Positions 1-12,452 of a stretch of 64,000 nucleotides of DNA are shown here, one piece after another. The translations under genes and the position numbers were made by a program. Each line of letters starts with the position of its first letter. Position 1 is the first letter of the stretch. The notes under the pieces were generated by a model. The model was not told where the DNA came from, did no database searches, and saw only the letters and a program-made list of their open reading frames with translations. Source of the DNA: Calycina herbarum (taxonomy: Eukaryota; Ascomycota; Leotiomycetes; Helotiales; Pezizellaceae); assembly GCA_001414485.1 (NCBI GenBank), contig LLEY01000225.1, positions 1-64,000 of the forward strand, read 5' to 3'.

Positions 1-76
1 CTAACCCTAACCCTAACCCTAACCCTAACCCTAACCCTAACCCTAACCCTAACCCTAACCCTAACCCTAACCCTAA
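1..76. repeat. Telomere, (CCCTAA)n
   Basis: About 12.7 uninterrupted copies of CCCTAA run from the first base to position 76, then stop at a single boundary. The C-rich strand reads 5' to 3' inward, as expected at a left chromosome end. No degenerate or interstitial copies follow. TTAGGG is the usual telomere repeat of filamentous ascomycetes. Confidence 0.98.
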
Positions 77-2440
77 ATACTAACTGCTAAACTAGAATAT
101 ACTTAAATAAGCTCTGTTCGATCTTACTATAACTCTCCTCTTTAACCTCCTCCCCCTCCTTATCATCCTTAAGCCTCTGTCTCCAGATCTGACTCGCCTT
201 ATATAGATGCTTATTACTAATAGTAATAGCAATATATTACTAGCTTAAGACAGTTAGCCGGACTCTAAGATGCTTTACCGTTGCTACTGCTAGTGCCGCT
301 GATAGCTGGTCTTATAGCTATAGTTTCTCCTTCTCGACTATAAATAAGAAGTTGCTCTTAGTCTTTAAGACTACTTACGTAAATAGTAGTATATAGACGA
401 GATATTAGATAATAATCTAGCTAAGCTGGTCTAGGAAGTAGCAGAAGACGTACTTAGTCTTGCCTCGACGCTTATAGCTCTTGTCGTACGTAGTAACTAC
501 TGCTACTCGCTCGTTGATTATAAAAATATTACGACTTAACGTAGCACTGTTTTAGACCTTAACTAAGCCTATCTTAGGACTCCTTACTAGTTGTCCTCCT
601 TAGATATATATAGCTACTATAAGCTTAAGTAGAAACTGCTTCTCCCGAGCTAAGTATACCTTATATAGTTGTTCTACCTATTTCTCCTAGCTACTGCCAC
701 TGCTACTACTACTGCTCTTAACTAGCTTTTGATCTGCCTTTAGTATCCGCTCCTATAGAAACTCCTAGCCGACCTTCCAGCGTATATTGTCTAGGTGATT
801 AAGAAAGCTATAGCCCTTTTACTAGAACCGCTGCGCTGTCTCTATGCTATCAACCAGCTGTGGCAGTGGCACTAGCTTCACGCTCTAGCTAAAAAGCAGC
901 TTGTAGAGTAGCCCTTCCAGCTCGACCGTTAGCTCCTGACACATTCTCTACACCTTAGCTATTGCTACTCTCTTACTATTATAGAAGACAGTCTGGCGGT
1001 TATTTAACCAGTAGATATTAGCCTCTGATAACTGGTTCCGGTTCTATGCCTGCCTAAATATAAGCTATAATAAGATACTCGATGCCGGCGAGAATAACCC
1101 CTTATATAAGTGGTTCCGCCAGTACTCCTAAATACGCTCTACTACTGCTCCTGCTACTGCCCCGACCTCTTTCCGACTCGGTAACCCTAGCTCTGGCCAG
1201 CCCTGCTTAGATACTATTACCTTAAGTATAACTAGTTGAATAATCTATATTATATATACTAGATATATCGTATATTAAAATAACAGGTAGAAACGCTTAG
1301 TCTAGGGATTAACGCCATAGATAGCTAAGTAGTATATAACTGGCGACTTATATAGAAGTAGCTAGCTAGTATCTTATACTAAAAGACTAATAATCAATGC
1401 TATAAGTACGTTGTCGAGATGATTTTCTACTGCTTTATCTGCTACTACCACCGCCTCCTTTACCTCTATAATATACCTCAACTATATATCTAAAAATGTC
1501 GCCCCTGTCTCGCTCTCTTCGCCTAGCTCCTCTAGAGCAGCTCGTATCATATAGCAGAGTAGTCGACCAAACGTCTAGCTGTACTAGGGAATGGTTTTAT
1601 AGTAGTTCTATAGCAGCTCGAATAGCTTCTAGCTTGCTGCCTCGTTCTTAGGGGACGCCTACTACTTAAGAATATCCTTATACTTGCTTATAGCTGCGAG
1701 CGTGTCGAGACTCTACTAAAGAATCCGCTCCTAGCTCTATAACAAGCGTTCTAGTTCTAGCTTAGTAGCAGTAGCAGTAGCTGTAAACTTAGCAGTCTTA
1801 ACCAAGTCGTATTTTAAACCAGCTAACACCTCCTCCTAGCTAGTATACTATAGCCACAGGTCGATCTCGGTTACAACTATACTTACTTTATACTCTTCCT
1901 CCTTCTTTTTCATCCACTCCTCGATCTCGGTCTTCATCGCCGCCCCTATGTCCTCGGTATTGTTATTATCACTGCTACTGCCACTGCTATGTCTATAGTT
2001 TATATCACGTAATCGTTCTAACGCGTCTACTACCTAGTACCGCGCCCTCTTCTCCCCGAACCACGTCTACAGCTAGACTGCCTTAAATAGCTTCTCGTCT
2101 TTAAGACGCTTTTTATTATACCTTATGTTACAATACTGCTGTATAACACGCCGGTTAGTGGTCTTAAACCCGTAGTCCTAGCACTGAAAGCCGTCGAGAA
2201 TCGGGAGAACTAGCTATAGTAGTAACCTGTCTACTAGTAGTAGCACACTCTAGAAATCGTACTACTACTACTATTGCTTAAGATACTCGATAAGTAGTCT
2301 TTAGAGAAGATGTCTAACTCGGTGTTTTTTATACAAATGAGTACTAATTCCGCTAAGACTTTAAGCTTACCGGTAGCTAGTATCGTAGTAGATAATTACG
2401 TAGAACTCTGTATTTAATATCAGCTACGGCTATAACGCTT
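77..2440 (-). pseudogene. RIP-degraded telomere-linked helicase relic (OrsD-type N-terminal part), truncated by the telomere
   Basis: Read on the minus strand, one frame runs from about 2440 to about 90. It is broken mainly by TAG/TAA codons that RIP makes from CAG, CAA or TGG. Near the start are two zinc-finger-like segments: one with GISTHLYKKHRV near 2330, and one with LPILDGFQC and RRVIQQYCNIRYNKKR near 2120-2210, where expected His/Cys residues have become Tyr. The KAVQL-x-TWFGEKRARYW stretch near 2050 follows the arrangement of the OrsD/DUF3505 region of fungal telomere-linked RecQ helicases. Towards the telomere there is a recombinase-like stretch ending near 270 in VATVKHLRVRL. The RecQ helicase domain that normally follows in such proteins is absent, because the telomere repeats begin there. 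The family assignment comes from remembered motif order, not a search. Confidence 0.7.
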
Positions 2441-3990
2441 CGGGCAGTAGTAGTAGCAGTTATAATAACTCTGTTAACATCTTACAATTGATTTATAAGT
2501 AAGAATTAAGCAGAGAATCCTATAACCCTAGAATATATAATCTAGTAAATACGTTTGTCTATACAGACTCTTAGCTAGCCAGTGTACTAAGCGAGCCTTA
2601 CTAAAATTTTCGCATTTTCTAGTAAATGTACTTGGAAATACCGTTAGAGCTTAGAGCTCTACAGCGCCTATTAAATATAAACTACCTTTTAATAAGCGCC
2701 TTATTATAAGCTAATCTATCTAGTTAGTAGTAGGAAAATAGTATAGTACCTTTAAGTAGGGTTATAAAGATCTCTTTATAGATATTATATATCTTATAAT
2801 ATATTATAAGGTTATTCTATTAATAGCTGTTAGAGGGTAGTAGCTTGATACTATAACTGCCTACTTCTAATATTAACTACTATAGATACGTTTACTAAGA
2901 TATATACTTATTCTTACCTCTATCTAAACTAAAGAGATCGGCCTACGTAGTAAGATATAATGTCTTACGAAGGAGAGTAATCCTGTCTGAATTCGAGTAG
3001 TCCTTAGCTGCTAGATCTACCTAGTACTATTATAAAGGGTTGTCTAGATCGAAGGAAAAGAACTAGTCGAGGTAGGCGAGGTAATTACTAGTAGTCTTAG
3101 TAATAGTATTATACCTAGTGAAAAGCTTTAAGTTATTAGTAGTAACTACGAGGAAGAGGTCTTTAAATAGGTTTATAGATAGGTTAGCGCTAGTCTAGTA
3201 GTTACTAGCCTTAGAAACTATAAGCTACTAAAAGTAATTAAGGTATTCCTTAGAGATTATATATATAATACTTATTAGTTATTATTAGCTATAGATAAAG
3301 GTCTTGTTTTTTATATAAGCTTTCCCTTAGATATTCTTAAAAGAATATAGATAATATACTTATATATTAGAAGAGCAGCTTTCCTAAAGTATAGAGAGAA
3401 CGATCTTATTAAACTATATCTGTTATATAGCTAGGTTTAGATACGTTTCTAACTTCGCTGTAACCGGTATATTTAGAAAGTAGACGTAACACTTATATCT
3501 AGCACTACTACTAAGAACACCCTTGTCTATAAAGAGGTGTTTAAGAGTATATAATCGATGACTATAAAAACGTACTCGATTGTTTTAAGAAACATTTTAA
3601 AGGAAAGTAGGTAAATAATATATTTTAAAGCTAAGTCGGTGCTAGCTAAGGGAGTTTATTAGGCCTAAGAAGCTATTAATATCTTAGTAGCGGATTATAT
3701 TAATATCTTATAAATCTTCCTCTAGTTCTAACTACTTAAAGCTAAGTACTAGGACGTGATATTCTTAGCTAGTAAGGAGGCTCTGCTAATTAACAGAGTA
3801 AGACGCCTAGGTACTATCGTTCTAAAAGGCGATAGTAGGTAAGTTAAGAGGGAAAAACTTATACTAGCTATTATAGAAAGGGCGAATAATGTCTTACTAA
3901 TACTCTGTTATATAGGACAGCGAGTATTAGCTGTCTACTTCTTCTATAAGTCGAAGATCTATGTTAAATATTAGTTATCTACTAAGTATT
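2441..3990. other. AT-rich RIP-mutated stretch, nothing recognised
   Basis: CpA and TpG are nearly absent and TpA is very frequent. No open frame, terminal repeat or protein motif could be recognised on either strand. It probably holds further degraded transposon or subtelomeric repeat sequence. Confidence 0.6.
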
Positions 3991-5110
3991 TAGAGTGGCT
4001 ACTAAAAATAGAGCAGGTATAACTCTAATATAAAAGAGATAAATAGGCGAATTATATTATAGAAGTATAATAGTACCTATACTAATTAGAGAGTAGTTAG
4101 AGTATCTACTAGAGGTCGATCCTTACTTCTGATACCCTCGGTAGATCCTATCCTCTTAAGACTGCTGTAAGAAGATATAGTTATAAGTTTATAGACTTCT
4201 TCTATATCGCTGCTGCCTTTATAATTATTATCCTCTATACTATTACTGTTCTACTAGTAACTGTTATCTCTCTCGAAGTCTACGAAGTCGTCGGACGAGT
4301 CGTATAGAGGACTATATAGATTACTCGAAGTTAGTCTAGGGCTAGGCTGTTTAACTAGGGGCCTGTCTTCTTCTAGTAACAGAGAATATAGCCTGTTACT
4401 CGGTTCTACTTCTGATATTAGAGAATATAGTTAATAAGAGGCTCTGTTATTATCTATATAAGGAGGAGACATAGTTATAGGTTTATAGACTTCTTCTCTA
4501 TCGCTGCCGCCTTTATTATTATTATCCTCTATACTATCATTGTCCTACTAGTAGCTGTTATCTCTCTCGAAGTCTGCGGAGTCGTCGGACAGGTCGCGTA
4601 GAGGACTATATAGATTACTCGAAGTTAGTCCAGGGCTAGGCCGTTCTACTAGAGGCCTGTCTTCTTCTAATAACAGAGAATATAGCCTGTTACTCGGTTC
4701 TGCTTTTAGTGTTAGAGAATATAGCTAGCGAGAGACCCTGTTATTATCTATATAAGAAGGTTTATCTAACGGAGACGGATTATAATCAAGTATATATAGT
4801 AAGGAGCCTAACGTGTAAGAACTATTAGTAGGTGAGGGTGCTCTGAGGCTGCTGTTCTCTACTGACGAAAATACAGTGTCGGCTTTAAAGTATCTATACT
4901 CTAGCGAAAGAGAGGCATTTAGAGGTATATCGTTAATAATAGTAGAGCGCGAACGGCTAGAGTAAGATGTTAAGGATAGAGACTTTTCAGTAGTAGTATA
5001 TGTTTTAGGGGCTACGTCTCGTTATACTATGCTACTTAAAGGTTGTTCTCTATAAGGTACTTCTTCTAAAATTAAGCCTAATTATTAATCTACTATCCTA
5101 CTAAGAACTA
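3990..5110 (-). pseudogene. Degraded Ser/Pro/acidic protein gene of unknown family
   Basis: On the minus strand from about 5070 down to 4760 roughly 100 codons read through with only one or two RIP-type stops (TAA, TAG). The product is rich in Ser, Pro, Asp and Glu, for example SSRSRSTIINDIPLN and ENSSLRAPSPTNSSYTL. The frame continues through a tandem duplication of 294 bp, exactly 98 codons, that repeats an acidic segment containing RPSPGLTSSN and DSADFERDNS. Length and composition suggest a disordered protein or a linker. I do not recognise the family. The plus strand also reads moderately well here, but its translation is hydrophobic and less protein-like, so I prefer minus. Confidence 0.4.
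4177..4764. repeat. 294-bp tandem duplication (2 copies, in frame)
   Basis: Copies lie at about 4177-4470 and 4471-4764. Anchors at both ends, the ATAGTTATA start and the TATCTATATA end, are offset by exactly 294 bp. The copies differ mainly by C/T and G/A transitions, as expected if duplication came before RIP. The length is 3 x 98, so the reading frame is kept. Confidence 0.85.
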
Positions 5111-5182
5111 TCTAAGATGGAAAAGAGGGGCTTAGTACTAATATATAGGTTTAAGAGGAGTAATTCCACCTACGAGGTACTT

Positions 5183-5302
5183 TTGCTAGTAATACTACTA
5201 GGTGCTAGAAGAGGTTCTAGAGAGAAAGTAATATTATAACTACTCTTGTTAGTAATACTACTAGGTGCTAGGAGAGGTTCTAGAGAGAAAGTAATATTAC
5301 GA
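5183..5302. repeat. 63-bp tandem duplication
   Basis: The block TAGTAATACTACTAGGTGCT followed by GAGGTTCTAGAGAGAAAGTA occurs at 5187 and again at 5250, an offset of 63 bp. This is 21 codons if the region was coding. Confidence 0.8.
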
Positions 5303-5744
5303 CTATATAACGTAAGGAACCTCTCTCCTTACTAAGATAAGGGCTATAACTCAGTTAGCGAGGTATAGCAGCCTAAGCTCTAAATAACTCTAACCTCGCT
5401 AACTATATCCTAGACTAGAAGGCTTCTATCTAGCTCTATATTATAGCCTTATAATTAAGTTAGTCTTCTTATATATCAGTTAGAGTAGTAAAATATAGTA
5501 ATTAAAGTAAGTATTCTAATAAGCTCGGTATTATTATTATCGCTCCCTTACCTTCCTAGCCTTTTCTTCTGCTAATAATACCTTCTAACCTATTCTAGGT
5601 AGAATATTTAATTAAATTCTATAGTAGTAGAATTATATAAGTGTTAATAAGACTAGAGGATAGTACCTTAATAATTTCCGAGGGATAGGATATAGTATAA
5701 TATCTAGCCTAGAATCTTAGGCTAACGCCTTCTATAAGTAGGGG

Positions 5745-6062
5745 AACTAGCGTTCTAAGAGCCTTATATATATATTAGAAATAATATTCTTATATTTAGA
5801 CAAACCTTTGTCTATAGCTTCTTTATATATCGAACTCTTATCTATAGCTTCTTTGTAGAAATATAAGTAATTCTCGACTCTACTTTCTATTATAGTAGAG
5901 ATTTAGACTTATTACGTTTTATTTATATTCTAATTAGCTAGACCTGTTGCTACTACTCTAACCTCTTATTAAAGAGAGACCTTTATCTTTATATTACTAT
6001 ATATTATAAAATAGCTATATATAGAATAGGTTTTAAGTCTTTAGATAGTAGTAATTAAACAA
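5745..6062 (-). repeat. Left part of an inverted copy of the local 26.8-28 kb repeat family
   Basis: The stretch beginning AACTAGCGTTCTAAGAGCC matches the reverse complement of about 26840-27015. The stretch from about 5890 matches the reverse complement of the 422-bp tandem repeat near 27470-27600. The copy is interrupted at 6067 by the LTR retrotransposon and resumes after 11573. Confidence 0.75.
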
Positions 6063-6067
6063 CTATT

Positions 6068-6308
6068 TGTTAGGACTTGTAGTAAATGCTGATGAATTAA
6101 ACTATAGAGGTGTCTATATATAAGAAGATTCGATTGTCCTTTCTAAGCTAGAGTTCTTACTAACTTATATACTTAGTTAGCTTTTTCTAGAGGGTTCTGC
6201 CAAGGGTACTCTCGAAGGTTCTGTTACGTCTATGCGTTGCTAAGCGAGGTCACGTGAATACGTCGCTGGAGTACTCTAAGACTTATTCCACGGGTGTAAC
6301 CCTTAATA
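6068..6308 (-). repeat. LTR of the minus-strand gypsy element (3' LTR)
   Basis: This 241-bp direct repeat has its mate at 11328-11568. It begins TG and ends TA, the RIP product of CA. It contains a CACGTGA motif near 6251. Differences from the mate are mostly C/T or G/A. Confidence 0.92.
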
Positions 6309-9300
6309 TTACCCTCCTTCCTGCTCTTGAAGGTAGGTGTCTAGGGCTACTGTGTCTTCTAACTTAGTAGTAGGTTCCTATGTTAGGTTTGTATATCTTA
6401 TCTATTTAACCTTGTACTCGAGTCGAGTACGAGAGCCTTTCCCTAAGAGCTTCTTTTGCCGTTGACCTAGTATTCTTTTAACTTGCTATTCTATAGTATC
6501 GTCTACTAATATTATAGGTGGTTGATCATCGTCTGTAATTTAACTAGGCAGCGGGTCTATAGCTGCTGGCCTTAATAAGTCTATATTAAAGACATTGTAG
6601 ATACTAGGCGGGGTGTCTAGCCTATATATAGACGGGCTAATAACCTCGATAACTGTGAACTTGGCGGATCGAGCGTCTAGTTTCTTACTAGCCCTGTCTG
6701 TCTATATATTCCGTAAGCTTAAGTAAACCTTGTCTCTAACCTTATACGTAGGAGCGGTATTCTATAAACGATTTGCTTAAGTCTCCTAGTCTTGTTATAC
6801 CCTTGCTATTGATGATTATGCCTATTCTATAATAGCCTTAATCTTTGCTATTATTACTTTACTCTTTTGAATTAGTGTTTTTGTGTTTATAGGTGCTACT
6901 ACGTCTGTTAAGGGGTCGATAGTCTATAACGGATAGCCGTGGCTGAGTTAGAAGGGGCTTACACCTGTTAATATTAAATCCTGTTTATTAAAAGCTAGCT
7001 GTACTACTAGCAGCCAGTTGGCCTAGTCGTTCTAAGCTATATTAATCTACTGTCGTAGAAGCGTCTCGACTTTAGCATTTGCCTGTTCCGTTAACCTGTT
7101 AGTTTATAGATAGAAGGCTATAGAGATCCGTCGTTTAATCCGTAAGAAGTTATAAAGCGTCTTCTATACTTATCTAATAAATTACAGGCCTCTATCAGAC
7201 ACTATTACTCTTGGTAGTCTATGTAAGCTATAGTATATAGTAATAAATAAGCGAGTAAATTCCTCTGATAATATAGTCGAGTTATAGGCCGTAAGGAGTA
7301 CCCCTTTGCCTAAACGGTCTGTGAACACTGCTATTATATTAGAGCCTTTACTTATAAGTAGTAGTCTAATAAAGTTAACAGAGATCTCCTGCTATTGCTG
7401 CTTAGGAATTGGTAATAGACGAAGTAGGCCTTGTTTACGATCCCTCTAGACCTTGGTACGTCTGTAAACTCTATAGTTATAGATAAACTACTTAACTATA
7501 GTCTATAGGTTTAGCTAGAAGAACTCTCTTAAGACTATTATAATTGTCCTGTTCTTGCTAGGATAGCCCGTAAGTGTAGAATTATAGAGTTCCTATATAA
7601 TTACGGTTTGTAGCGGCTTATAGTCGGGGACCTATAGTCTACCTCTAAACTGTAAATCACTGTTCTTATTAACTAAGTAGTTAGAGATAGAAACTTTGAC
7701 TGGAGAAGCGAGGTCTACTAGAAACACCCTATCTTCTTAGTAGACAGTGTTTATAAGACGCCTGAAGTCCTTGTCCTATACCTTTCCCTCTTTCTAGAGG
7801 TTCTATAGTTGGTCTATAAACGCTTGCTACGTTGCTACGTCGCTTACTTAATTCCTCCTGTTTGCTAATACTAGTGTTAGCTATATAGTATTTCTTTAAA
7901 TTATTCTGTCTAGAATTAGTTGTACTATTCTCTAATTAAGACGTTTATCTCTCTTCTCTAGGAGGTCCTAGTCCCTCCTTATTAGTGTATCTGGCAGTCC
8001 TCCCTCTTTGCCTAGGTAGTATTAGATAATTAGGTTAAACTTGCTAAGTATTAACTACTACTGTATTTGTCTTTTAGACAGTTTATAGACTATTATAAAG
8101 TACTTAAGATTCTTATAATCTATAAGTACTATAAACTGCCTAACACTTTTTAACTCTGCTTCTTATTCCTTAAGGTAACGAATAATAGCTAATAACTCCT
8201 TGTTATATATTAGGTAATTATATTCAGCAGGTACGTGTTTCTTTGAGAAGAAGGCTACGGGCTATAAGACGCTATTCTTTACTTAAGAGAGCACGCCTCC
8301 TAAGTAATATCTAGAAGAGTCTGTTTCTAAGACCGTCTTATAATCTAGGTTAAACTAAGCTAGTACTAGGGCCTCTGTAAAGGCCTGCTTTAACTGTTTA
8401 AAGGCTCTATTCGCTTCGTCTGTCTATTAGAAGGATATATCCTTTTTAATAAGTCTATAGAGAGGAGCTATAATCTATAAAAAGTCTTTAATAAACCGTC
8501 GATAGAAATTCGTAAATCCTAGGAAGCTAAGAACGCCTTTTGCCTTTATTAGTGCTTTCTAATCTATAATAGCCTGTATTTTAGCTAAGTCTATCTATAA
8601 ACCTTTCCCTACTTCTATAATAAACCTAAGGTACTTTATAGACTATACTTCAAATTCGTACTTATTAATATTAAGCTATAGCCTAGCATCTTAAAGCCTT
8701 TATATTACTTTATAGACATGCTCGCGGTGCTAGTTACAGGTGCTGTCTATAAAGACTAAGACATCGTTGATATATACTAAGACAAAGTTGTCTAAGAACT
8801 CTTAAAGCGTATGATTAATATACTACTAGAAAGTACTAGGAGCATTTATAAGCCTAAAAGGGGTAATAAGCTATTTAAAAAGCCTAAAGCGTGTCTAGAA
8901 AGCCGTTTTCTACTCGTCTCTCTCCTTAATTCGTATCTTATGAAATGTAGTAATAATATCTATTTTTATAAACTACTTTGCTTTTCTAATCTAGTTAAGT
9001 ATTTCTTAGATTAAGGGTAATAGATAGCGGTCCTTATAGGTTAACTTATTCAGTACCTGGTAGTTATAACAGAACCGTAGGCCCCCTCCTAGCTTCTATA
9101 CGAAGAGTACTAGCGTAGCTGCTAGAGAGTTGCTTACTCGAATGAATTCCTTGTCTAGTAGCTCTGTTAGAGTTTTATAGAGCACTAACAGCTCGTCCTA
9201 TAATATATTATAAAGTAGCCCTTATAGGACTATCTTCTTAGATCCGCTGTCCGTCTGTAAAAGCTTAATACTATAATTAATTCCTTATTAGTATACTAGT

Positions 9301-11125
9301 AACTTGTTTACTTCTTTTCTATTAAAAGCTAGGTAGAATTCTAGACCGATCTAGCTAGGCAGCTTTATCCGCGGGTCTGTATACTTCTTCTCTACTAACG
9401 CTTTACTGATATCTGCGAGGCTGGCTAAGAAAACTTATAGCTTGTGTTTATAATCTATAAGAAAGTAGAAGACGGCTGCGCTTACTTACTTATAAGAGTA
9501 AGACTTTTCTAGCTTATTATAAACTTCTAACCTAGAGTCTTAGAAGAGCAAGCATCCCTTAGCAGTGTTAAGTAAAGCTTGCTCTCTCCTTAACTAAGAT
9601 TTTCCTAGAATTATTTCATAGCCCTCGATCTTAGAGACTACGTAAGTATAAACCCGTTTCTGCTAGTAGCCTCTAATGTCTATACTAAAAGATACTACTT
9701 AGGATATAGTATCCTCTAATACTTCTTCTACTAACTGTAAATACCTTAGTGTGATTTGTATATAAGAGAGCTGATAACGATAGATAAAATAGTCTAAAAC
9801 AATTCTATAGACTAAATACCCTAAATCTACTAAGGCTTATAAAGTAGCTACTCTATTTACTAAAGCCGATATAAGAAGAGGTTTTTCGTCTATATATTCC
9901 TACTTAAAATGTCTCTAAGTGTCTATTACTAACAACTCCCTTCGTCGCCCCTGCCTACGCTTTCTAATAGGAGCTACTAGTTTTCCGAATCCGAGGAGAC
10001 ATTACTGTCTTCTTCTTCTAATTCTAGCGCTACTTCCTTAACCTCTGCCTTCTGTTTATAGACCGAATCCGCTGTTATAGGTCGCCTTAGTAGTCTATAT
10101 AGACATTCTTAAACAAAATAACTAGTAGCTCTATAGTAAAGACAGCGACTAGTACGAGCACGGTTGCTTCGTTCTTCCTAGGACACCTATTTAGCACACT
10201 TAGTACTAGTTATTAAGACTTTAGCAGATGCCGGTTCCTAATCTATACCCTCTACAGATGCCTTATAAGTGACTTTCGGTCTGTTAGCGATATTACTGCT
10301 TATTACCTACTATATAGTATCCGTCGAGCGTTTCTAAGAGGTCTATAGTGTTTCTAGGAGAGTCTAGACCCTAGATCTTAATGTTTAAGCTTTATAAGCC
10401 CTTAAGCGGTTGTCTGTTTCTTTAATAATAGAGTAGTAAGACTCGAAGTTAGGTTAAGAAGGAACTATGATCATCGCCTTAACTAACTCGTTACTAAGAA
10501 TTCGGTTAAGAGACACCTTCTTTACGTCGTCTGGCTAAGATCCTCCTCTAGACTCTATAAGCAGGGCTTGCTATTCTATAAAGACCTCTAGGAATAGTCT
10601 TAAGCCTTAGCAGAAGGATTCTAGCTTTCGTTGTACTCTTTCCTTAGCTTACAGGTCTCTAAATATAAACTCTACTCGATCTAAGAAATCACTACTATTA
10701 GCTAGCTCTAGCTTGCCCTGTTCCCGTACCTATGCTTCTATTCTACAGAGCGCCTTACCCTATAGGGATCCGTTAAGTGCTTAAAACTTAACGTATTTAG
10801 TATATCTATAGTAGTCGACTTCGATTTTGACTCGTGCTTGTTATAACCAAGCTTCTAGCTTATCTGAGTCTCTATAGAATTCTAGTAGTAGAGGAAGAGA
10901 TTTCCTAGGTTTATTATCGTTGTAGACTATCTGTAAGCGAGCTTCCTTATCCTTCTTTTACTTATTCGTAATCTGTAGACAATCGTTCTCTTAAGTAGAT
11001 ATTAACTGATTCTGCTGCTCTTGAACATACTATAGGAACTAGGCAGGTAGCTGATTTAGTATACCGCCTTCTTATAGTTCTCCTATTATCTGTGAGTTCT
11101 GTAAATGCTATGAAATAGCCTATAA

Positions 11126-11311
11126 GTTCTAGTGTTACTATAAAGGCCCGCTATGTTCTAGTATTACTAAAATAGCCTAATATGTTCTAGTGTTGTTATA
11201 AAGGCCTTTAAGTTCTAGTATTACTATAAAGGCCCGATATGTTCTAGTATTACTAAAATAGCTCGATATATTCTAGTACTACTAAAATAGCTCGATATGT
11301 TCTAGTATTAA
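11126..11311. repeat. 29-bp tandem repeat inside the 5' end of the gypsy element
   Basis: About six and a half copies of a 28-29 bp unit beginning GTTCTAGTATTACTA start at 11126, 11155, 11184, 11212, 11241, 11270 and 11299. The array lies between the 5' LTR and the Gag region of the minus-strand element, so it is probably in its leader or the start of Gag. Confidence 0.85.
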
Positions 11312-11327
11312 GGAGAATCGAATCTAA

Positions 11328-11568
11328 TGTTAGGACTTATAGTAAATACTAATGAATTAAACTATAGAGGTGTCTATATATAAGAAGATTCGATTATCCT
11401 TTCTAAGCCAGAGTCCTTACCAACTTATATACTTAGTTAGCTTTTTCTAGAGAGTTCTACTAAGGGTACTCTCGAAGGTTCTATTACGTCTATGCGTTGC
11501 TAAGCGAGGTCACGTGAATGCGTCGCTGGAGTACTCCGAGACTTATTCCACGGGTGTAACCCTTAATA
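11328..11568 (-). repeat. LTR of the minus-strand gypsy element (5' LTR)
   Basis: The mate of 6068-6308, of identical length. It is followed at once by target duplication CTATT at 11569-11573. Confidence 0.92.
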
Positions 11569-11850
11569 CTATTTATATATATAAAGTTGACTATAGTTAA
11601 CTTCCTATAGTTAACTTTATACTATAGTAATAAGCTATACTTCTAACTAGAACTACTTTTTAGATCGTAAAGAAAGGCTTTATAGATTCGTAGGACTAGA
11701 GTAGTATTTATAATATTATTTACTATAAAAAGAATCTTTATTAACCTTTGGTTATGTTTCGTAGTATAAGAAGTTAAAGATTATTAGCTTTCGACTAACC
11801 CTAGAAAGGTAGGTCTATTACGTTTTATTCTTATTCTGATTAGCTAAGGC
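11569..11850 (-). repeat. Right part of the repeat copy interrupted by the gypsy element
   Basis: Reverse complement of the second half of the 422-bp unit at 27.2-27.46 kb, including the AAGTTGACTATAG palindrome segment and the block CTTTTTAGAT. Joined with 5745-6067 it rebuilds one uninterrupted copy. Confidence 0.75.
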
Positions 11851-12215
11851 GCTAGCTACTAGTCTAATACTAAATAAATAGAGCTGTTTACTACGATAAT
11901 AGTATTAGGCGTCTTACTAGCTTTCTATTAATTTAAGCTCTCTAGGGTTTAGAACGTTCTCTAAGAAGCTGGGAATTATCTATTACGTATCTATTATAAC
12001 TTAGTTACGATTCTATGTTAGAAGGTGACCCCGCTATTTATAGAACCTTGATTAGGCTAGCTAAATAGGCGTTAAGGACAGAATTATTTATAAGGTCCTG
12101 CGTTATCTATAGAGAACTAGCTACTACTAGGGTATATAATAAACAGGTTAATAGTAGGCTCTAAATGTCGTTCTAGTGATCCTCTAGGCGACGTAGCTTC
12201 GGTGGTATATAATGC
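11851..12215. other. AT-rich spacer, nothing recognised
   Basis: RIP-type sequence between the two LTR elements. No terminal repeats or protein motifs were found. It ends with the CTCCT target duplication of the next element. Confidence 0.5.
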
Positions 12216-12220
12216 CTCCT

Positions 12221-12452
12221 TGTTACGGCGCTGGTCCGTAACACGTGATTCTCAGTCCTATACGTGACCGTCAGAGCCGCAACGCTTGGACGGATTTATA
12301 ACGAGATTAAAGGCTCTTTACAGTTAGTAGGAATACCTCTTTTTCGTAGGGTATATATTCCGTATTCTCTTATTCTTAGAACTATAGCTTTAAATTCTTA
12401 AATATATATATATATACTCTTATACCTTTGCCTTTAGATATAGATTATAATA
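12221..12452 (+). repeat. 5' LTR of the plus-strand gypsy element
   Basis: 232-bp direct repeat, mate at 18028-18259. It starts TGTTAC and its far end has been RIP-mutated from GTAACA to ATAATA. Confidence 0.92.

Larger units (their letters stand above)
6068..11568 (-). mobile_element. Ty3/gypsy LTR retrotransposon, RIP-inactivated, full length with target duplications
   Basis: Two direct 241-bp LTRs at 6068-6308 and 11328-11568 both start TGTTAGGACTT and end CCTTAATA. The 5-bp target duplication CTATT is present at 6063-6067 and 11569-11573. A pyrimidine run just inside the left LTR (CCCTCCTTCC) is the complement of a polypurine tract, so the element is transcribed on minus. On minus, reverse transcriptase is readable near 8770, with YIND where the active site YxDD should be. 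It is followed by a gypsy-type stretch containing REHVYKV and IKYLRFII. Integrase should lie towards 7000 and Gag/protease towards 10000-11000. Many TAG/TAA codons make it dead. One 67-codon open frame on plus at 8811-9014 is a shadow. Confidence 0.93.

Noticed and set aside
3900..4760. Plus-strand reading with a long hydrophobic repeat segment
   Set aside because: It reads through RIP stops but gives an odd hydrophobic repeat. The minus strand gives a more protein-like sequence with about 100 codons nearly free of stops.
8811..9014. 67-codon plus-strand open frame
   Set aside because: It lies antisense within the reverse transcriptase region of the minus-strand gypsy element and has no domain.
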